A stretch of DNA of 64,000 nucleotides from Chelatococcus sp. HY11 (GTDB lineage Bacteria > Pseudomonadota > Alphaproteobacteria > Rhizobiales > Beijerinckiaceae), in assembly GCF_018398335.1 (NCBI RefSeq), contig NZ_JAHBRX010000001.1:3030001-3094000 (forward strand), read 5' to 3'. Below are positions 60,393-64,000 of the stretch, piece by piece (positions within the stretch are counted from its first letter, which is position 1; each line of letters starts with the position of its first letter). Position numbers and translations under genes: made by a program. The notes under the pieces were generated by a model. The model saw only the letters and a list, made by a program, of their open reading frames with translations. It was not told the DNA's origin and made no database searches.

Positions 60393-61582
60393 TTGAGGAG
60401 CTCCGCCGGATTGTCAGCGACACGAATGCGGCTCGTGCTGAGCAATTTCGAGGCGCTGTAGACGACAATCTCGTCGCCAATTTTCAGACCCTTCGTAACC
60501 TGCACGGTTCCTTCCAGGTCGGCAGCGCCCAATTGGACTGCCGTAAACCGGATCTTCCCACCTTCGATCTTCCAGACACCCAATTTGCCGCCGACGTTCT
60601 GGATCGCGGCATTCGGAATGGTCGGCGAGGCGGCGATCTCGGGCAGGGCGACCGATACTTCGGCCAACTCGCCAATTGAGGGCAGCGGCACGGGAAGCGT
60701 GTCGAAGTTCACCTTTGCAAGATTTTCTTCCGTCACCGCATCTGCAAGGACTTCCACCCGTGCAACGCTTCCCGGTAATCCTTCGCCGGCGCGTGAGCGC
60801 AACGCGATCGTGGCGGACAAATCCCGCCGCAAGCCCGTCGCGGCAATCTGATCGAACCTGGCATTGATCCAGAGATTTTTTGGATCGATCATTTCCACCA
60901 CCGATTGGCCCGCGACCACGGTCGTTCCCGGCTCCGCTTTTCTTGCAGAAACGACACCGTCTACCGGCGCAAGCAGAACCAGGTTCTCCCGCTGCTTGAC
61001 CAGACCGTCACGGTCGGCGCGGTTACGATGGAGATCCTGCTGCGAAGCGAGAAGATTGGACTGAGCGGCCGAGAGAGCGGCCTGCGCCACCTCGCTCTCT
61101 TGCCGCTTCGTTTCGACTGCGACCTCACTCACGGCGCGGGTCTTCCAGAGTTCTTCATACCGCTTCGCCTGAGCAAGTGCGTAATCCTTGCGCGTCCTGG
61201 TATCGACCACCTGCGCTTCGGCGACTTTGATCGACGCTTCCGCTCGGCCGATCGCCGCTTCAAGTGCCGCGATGCGGGCATCAAGGTCTACCGGGTCCAT
61301 TTCGGCCAGGGTCTGGCCGGATCGAACCTGATCACCCACGTCAACAAGAATCCTGCCGATACGTCCCGCGCTGGTGGGGCCGATCTTGTAGGAGAAACGC
61401 GCTTCGACAGTGCCAATGCCGAACAACGCCGGTGAAATCGAACGGGCTTCAACGACGGCAGTCGTAACGGACACCGGCGCGAGAGGGCCGGAGCGCAAGA
61501 CCACATAGCCAAACAAGGCCGCGGTCACAGCTCCAACGCCAATGAGCAGCAGTGTGCGGCGCTGCAATGAAGGCAGTTTCAT
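60389..61582 (-). CDS. HlyD-family periplasmic adaptor (DevB-like)
   Basis: Membrane fusion protein of 397 residues, start MKLPSLQRRTLLLIGVGAVTAALFGYVVL (61582), which begins the membrane anchor; the longer frame to 61780 overlaps tetR. Lipoyl motif VGDQVRSGQTLAEMDPVDLDARIAALEAAIGRAEASIKVAEAQV leads into a coiled coil (to about 225), then VLLAPVDGVVSARKAEPGTTVVAGQSVVEMIDPKNLWINARFDQ. It is first gene of a hlyD-permease-ATPase operon for export of an unknown substrate. Confidence 0.92.
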   Translation of the reverse strand: MKLPSLQRRTLLLIGVGAVTAALFGYVVLRSGPLAPVSVTTAVVEARSISPALFGIGTVEARFSYKIGPTSAGRIGRILVDVGDQVRSGQTLAEMDPVDLDARIAALEAAIGRAEASIKVAEAQVVDTRTRKDYALAQAKRYEELWKTRAVSEVAVETKRQESEVAQAALSAAQSNLLASQQDLHRNRADRDGLVKQRENLVLLAPVDGVVSARKAEPGTTVVAGQSVVEMIDPKNLWINARFDQIAATGLRRDLSATIALRSRAGEGLPGSVARVEVLADAVTEENLAKVNFDTLPVPLPSIGELAEVSVALPEIAASPTIPNAAIQNVGGKLGVWKIEGGKIRFTAVQLGAADLEGTVQVTKGLKIGDEIVVYSASKLLSTSRIRVADNPAELLK

Positions 61583-61700
61583 CGACCTGCCTCCAGGTAA
61601 ATCTGCGTCATTGAATGATCTGCGATGGGGGTGACGCGCCTTGCTGACGTCGCCTTGATCGAGCGAACGGGAGATTTCGTCGCCGAGGAATGCCGATCGA

Positions 61701-62306
61701 TCATCTCGGCACCTCGACAGCGCGCCGATACAACGCAAAAACACCTGGGGCGATTGCACGTATCTGCGCAACATCGCCAACTAGCAGGGATTGCATGACA
61801 AGACCCTGGATCGCCCCGATAAAGAGCGCTACGGCGGCCTTGTCATCCAGCGTGTCGGCGAATTCACCCTGCTCCTTGCCGTCCGCGATGAGCCGCCCGA
61901 GACGCTCGCCGTAGCGTTGGATCAAAGTATGCGCCATTTGCTTGGCAAGGGTCTGCTCCGCGCGCTGCAGTTCGCCGAACAGCATCCTGGGCACACCGGG
62001 ATGTTCCATGATGAACTCGATATGCGCGAAGAATGCCGCTTCCAGTGCGTCAATCGGAGAGGACGTCGCGGACGTGGCCTTGTCGATGCGCGCCAGAAGG
62101 CGCTCCGCTACCCACTCCATAACCGCCTGAAGAATGGCGTCCTTCGATGGGAAGTGCCTGAACAGGGCGCCTTGTGTCACACCCATGCGCTGCGCGATCG
62201 CTCCGGTCGTAATGTCCGCAGGGTTTTGTTCGGCCGCCAGATCGATGACGGTCTCGACGGTCACCCTGCGTCGTTCCGGAGCTGAGAGGTTGGTCGAGCG
62301 CGGCAT
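61701..62306 (-). CDS. TetR/AcrR-family repressor
   Basis: Regulator of 201 residues. HTH: RRVTVETVIDLAAEQNPADITTGAIAQRMGVTQGALFRHFPSKDAILQAVMEWVAERL. The C-terminal ligand domain (about 75-200) is helical with EAAFFAHIEFIMEHPGVPRMLFGELQRAEQTLAKQM. It lies upstream of the hlyD-permease-ATPase operon and downstream of the RND gene, so it may control either. A perfect 24-bp palindrome 15 bp upstream is its likely operator. Confidence 0.94.
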   Translation of the reverse strand: MPRSTNLSAPERRRVTVETVIDLAAEQNPADITTGAIAQRMGVTQGALFRHFPSKDAILQAVMEWVAERLLARIDKATSATSSPIDALEAAFFAHIEFIMEHPGVPRMLFGELQRAEQTLAKQMAHTLIQRYGERLGRLIADGKEQGEFADTLDDKAAVALFIGAIQGLVMQSLLVGDVAQIRAIAPGVFALYRRAVEVPR

Positions 62307-62320
62307 CAGCGGTTACCCCA

Positions 62321-62344
62321 AAGATAGTAATTAATTACTATCTT
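62321..62344. promoter_or_regulatory. 24-bp perfect palindrome, putative TetR operator
   Basis: The half-site AAGATAGTAATT is followed directly by its exact reverse complement. It lies 15-38 bp upstream of the tetR start codon, at the place of a self-repression site, and 61 bp to the left side of the RND gene's stop. Confidence 0.85.
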
Positions 62345-62384
62345 ACAATTTGGACCATTTTTCAAGAGGCTATGCAAGCGCCGA

Positions 62385-64000
62385 TCATTTCAGCGCCACA
62401 TAGATCGCCGGAATGACGAGCACCGTGAGAAGCGTCGAGGAGACGAGACCGAACAGCAGCGCGATGGCGAGCCCCTGGAAAATCGGGTCGGTCAGGATCA
62501 CGCCCGCGCCGATCATCGCGGCGAGCGCGGTCAGCAGGATCGGCTTGAAGCGGACGGAGCCGGCCTCAAGCAGTACATCGACCATTGGCCTGCCCTGCCC
62601 CCCGGAATGGCGGATGAAATCCACCAGCAGGATCGAATTGCGCACGATGATGCCGGCAAGCGCGATAAACCCGATCATCGAGGTCGCGGTGAACGGCGCC
62701 GCGAACAGCCAATGCCCGAGCATGATGCCGATGAAGGTGAGCGGGATCGGCGTCAGGATGACCAGTGGAAGCTTGAACGAGCCGAACTGCGCGACCACAA
62801 GGATATAGATGCCGAGGATCGCCACCATAAACGCCGCGCCCATGTCGCGGAAGGTGACCCATGTCACTTCCCACTCTCCATCCCACAGCAGGGTCGGGCG
62901 GGTTTCGTCATCGGGCTGGCCGTGCAGCGCGATCACCGGCTTCGGAACATTGCCCCAATCCGCCTTGGAAATCGCATCGTTGACGGCGAGCATGCCGTAG
63001 ATCGGCGCCTCGTAGGCACCGGCAAGCTCGGCCATGACCATCTCCGCCGCTCGGCCATTGTGCCGGAACACAGGATACGATGCCGGCTGCTCGGAGACCG
63101 ACACGACGTCGCCGAGTTCGACGACACCCCGGCCGCCGGGCAGCGCGTTGGCCGGAACGGGCGTGGTGAGCGCGCGTTCGTCAATGACCTTCTCACCCTT
63201 CGGCAGGGCGATGCGGATCGGGATCGGCTGACGGCCACCGCCGCGATGCGAATAGCCGACCGTGGTGCCGCCATGGAGATAACGCAACGTGTCATAGACG
63301 TCGGACTGCTCGACCCGATAATATTCGAGATTGTCTTGATCGATCGCGACGCGCATGCGCTGCGGCTGATTGTGGTAGCTGTCGTCGACGTCGACAATGA
63401 AGGGCACGCTCTTGAAGGCCTCGCGCACTTTTCCGGCGACGGCACGACGCGTCTCGGCGTCCGGTCCGTATATCTCAGCCAGCAGCGTCCCCAGCACAGG
63501 CGGGCCAGGCGGCGGTTCCACCACTTTCGCTACTGTGCCCTGCGGCAACGCAAGGCCCTCGATGCGCTTGCGAATATCAAGAGCGATCGCATGGCTCGCA
63601 CGGCCGCGCACGCCTTTGGGTAGAAGATTGACGACAATGTCGCCCTGCTGCGGTTCTGCGCGCAGGTAGTAGTGCCGCACCAGTCCGTTGAAGTCGAAGG
63701 GCGACGCTGTTCCGGCATAGGTCTGGAAGGATACGATCTCCGGCATGTCGCCCAGCCGCTCCACCATTTGCTGCAATGTCCGGTCCGTATCCTCGACCGA
63801 AGAGCCCTTGGGCAGGTCGACGATTACTTGAAGGTTGGTCTTGTTGTCGAAGGGCAGCAGCTTGACCGTGACGTGCTTGGTGTAGAGAAGGCCAAGCGAC
63901 GCGATCGTGGCCATGCCGACGACCAGGAGGAACGCCCAGGCCCGGGCGCGGCTCCGCAGGACAGGCCGCGCGACCATCGCGTAGATTCTGCCGAGACGCC
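62385..64000 (-). CDS. RND efflux permease, N-terminal part outside the window
   Basis: C-terminal 538 or so codons of an RND-family inner-membrane pump; the open frame continues past base 64000 (RLGRIYAMVARPVLRSRARAW). Seen: a span (FLLVVGMATIASLGLL) opening the second half, a large periplasmic loop with VIVDLPKGSSVEDTDRTLQQMVERL and VQGDIVVNLLPK-like QQGDIVVNLLPKG, and the C-terminal spans with PLTFIGIMLGHWLFAAPFTATSMIGFIALAGIIVRNSILLVDFI and FKPILLTALAAMIGAGVIL. Its adaptor would lie upstream, out of view. Substrate unknown. Confidence 0.93.
   Translation of the reverse strand, partial: RLGRIYAMVARPVLRSRARAWAFLLVVGMATIASLGLLYTKHVTVKLLPFDNKTNLQVIVDLPKGSSVEDTDRTLQQMVERLGDMPEIVSFQTYAGTASPFDFNGLVRHYYLRAEPQQGDIVVNLLPKGVRGRASHAIALDIRKRIEGLALPQGTVAKVVEPPPGPPVLGTLLAEIYGPDAETRRAVAGKVREAFKSVPFIVDVDDSYHNQPQRMRVAIDQDNLEYYRVEQSDVYDTLRYLHGGTTVGYSHRGGGRQPIPIRIALPKGEKVIDERALTTPVPANALPGGRGVVELGDVVSVSEQPASYPVFRHNGRAAEMVMAELAGAYEAPIYGMLAVNDAISKADWGNVPKPVIALHGQPDDETRPTLLWDGEWEVTWVTFRDMGAAFMVAILGIYILVVAQFGSFKLPLVILTPIPLTFIGIMLGHWLFAAPFTATSMIGFIALAGIIVRNSILLVDFIRHSGGQGRPMVDVLLEAGSVRFKPILLTALAAMIGAGVILTDPIFQGLAIALLFGLVSSTLLTVLVIPAIYVALK

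Noticed and set aside
1-64000. CRISPR array, rRNA genes or replication origin
   Set aside because: No regularly spaced direct repeats, no rRNA-like conserved segments and no repABC or dnaA-type origin features were seen.

Overview
The window is high-GC DNA from an alphaproteobacterium, most likely a member of the Hyphomicrobiales (Rhizobiales). The evidence is the tsaD / hemC-hemD-mitofilin-hemY cluster typical of that order, MocR- and ArsR-type regulators, and an Irr-type iron box (TTTAGAA-N3-TTCTAAT) at 57.8 kb. I cannot name a genus from sequence alone.

Layout. 1-1.1 kb is the end of an integrative element: a P4-type integrase, cut by the window edge, next to the 3' end of tRNA-Thr(CGU). 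1.5-20.0 kb looks like ordinary chromosome. It carries hemY, a mitofilin-like protein, hemD and hemC on the minus strand and tsaD divergent from them, followed by a FAH-family hydrolase, a membrane diguanylate cyclase, a FadR-type regulator, a marR-emrB-emrA-like efflux operon, a GNAT acetyltransferase, an ABC exporter, a MocR-type regulator and a DUF1254 protein.

At 20.2 kb the 3' half of a tRNA-Leu(CAA) gene lies next to a tyrosine recombinase and an AlpA-like protein. This marks the edge of a second, large element. Its other end, where an intact tRNA-Leu should be rebuilt, is not in the window, so accessory DNA may run from 20.2 kb to beyond 64 kb. In order it holds: a higBA toxin-antitoxin pair; an IS630 element with a -1 frameshift site; a complete type II CBASS anti-phage operon (CD-NTase, Cap2 E1/E2, Cap3 JAB, HNH-SAVED nuclease); a second higBA copy whose toxin is broken; an IS1182-type transposase with an arsenic (arsR, two arsC, acr3, arsH) and chromate (chrA) cargo, all between perfect 18-bp inverted repeats; and a plasmid/ICE-like backbone block (ardC, a PP-loop ATPase, a large ParB, small unknown genes).

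In the backbone block three transcription units begin with the same structured leader, whose stem ends at the Shine-Dalgarno sequence. I consider this the least explained signal in the window. From 42.8 to 49.9 kb is a probable extracytosolic flavin electron-transfer module (ApbE, PepSY-flavodoxin-reductase, a DUF2271 protein with a flavinylation motif, cytochrome b561, PepSY protein) with a divergent two-component system. From 50 to 64 kb are an MgtC-like membrane protein, a beta-CASP RNase-like protein, a signal peptidase, a DUF6448 protein, a probable iron-detoxification pair (VIT-family transporter plus P1B-4 ATPase) behind the Irr box, a HlyD/FtsX/ATPase exporter, a TetR regulator with a perfect palindromic operator, and the 3' part of an RND efflux pump.

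Taken together the element supplies defence (CBASS, toxin-antitoxin), anti-defence (ArdC), metal and metalloid resistance, envelope redox functions and efflux.
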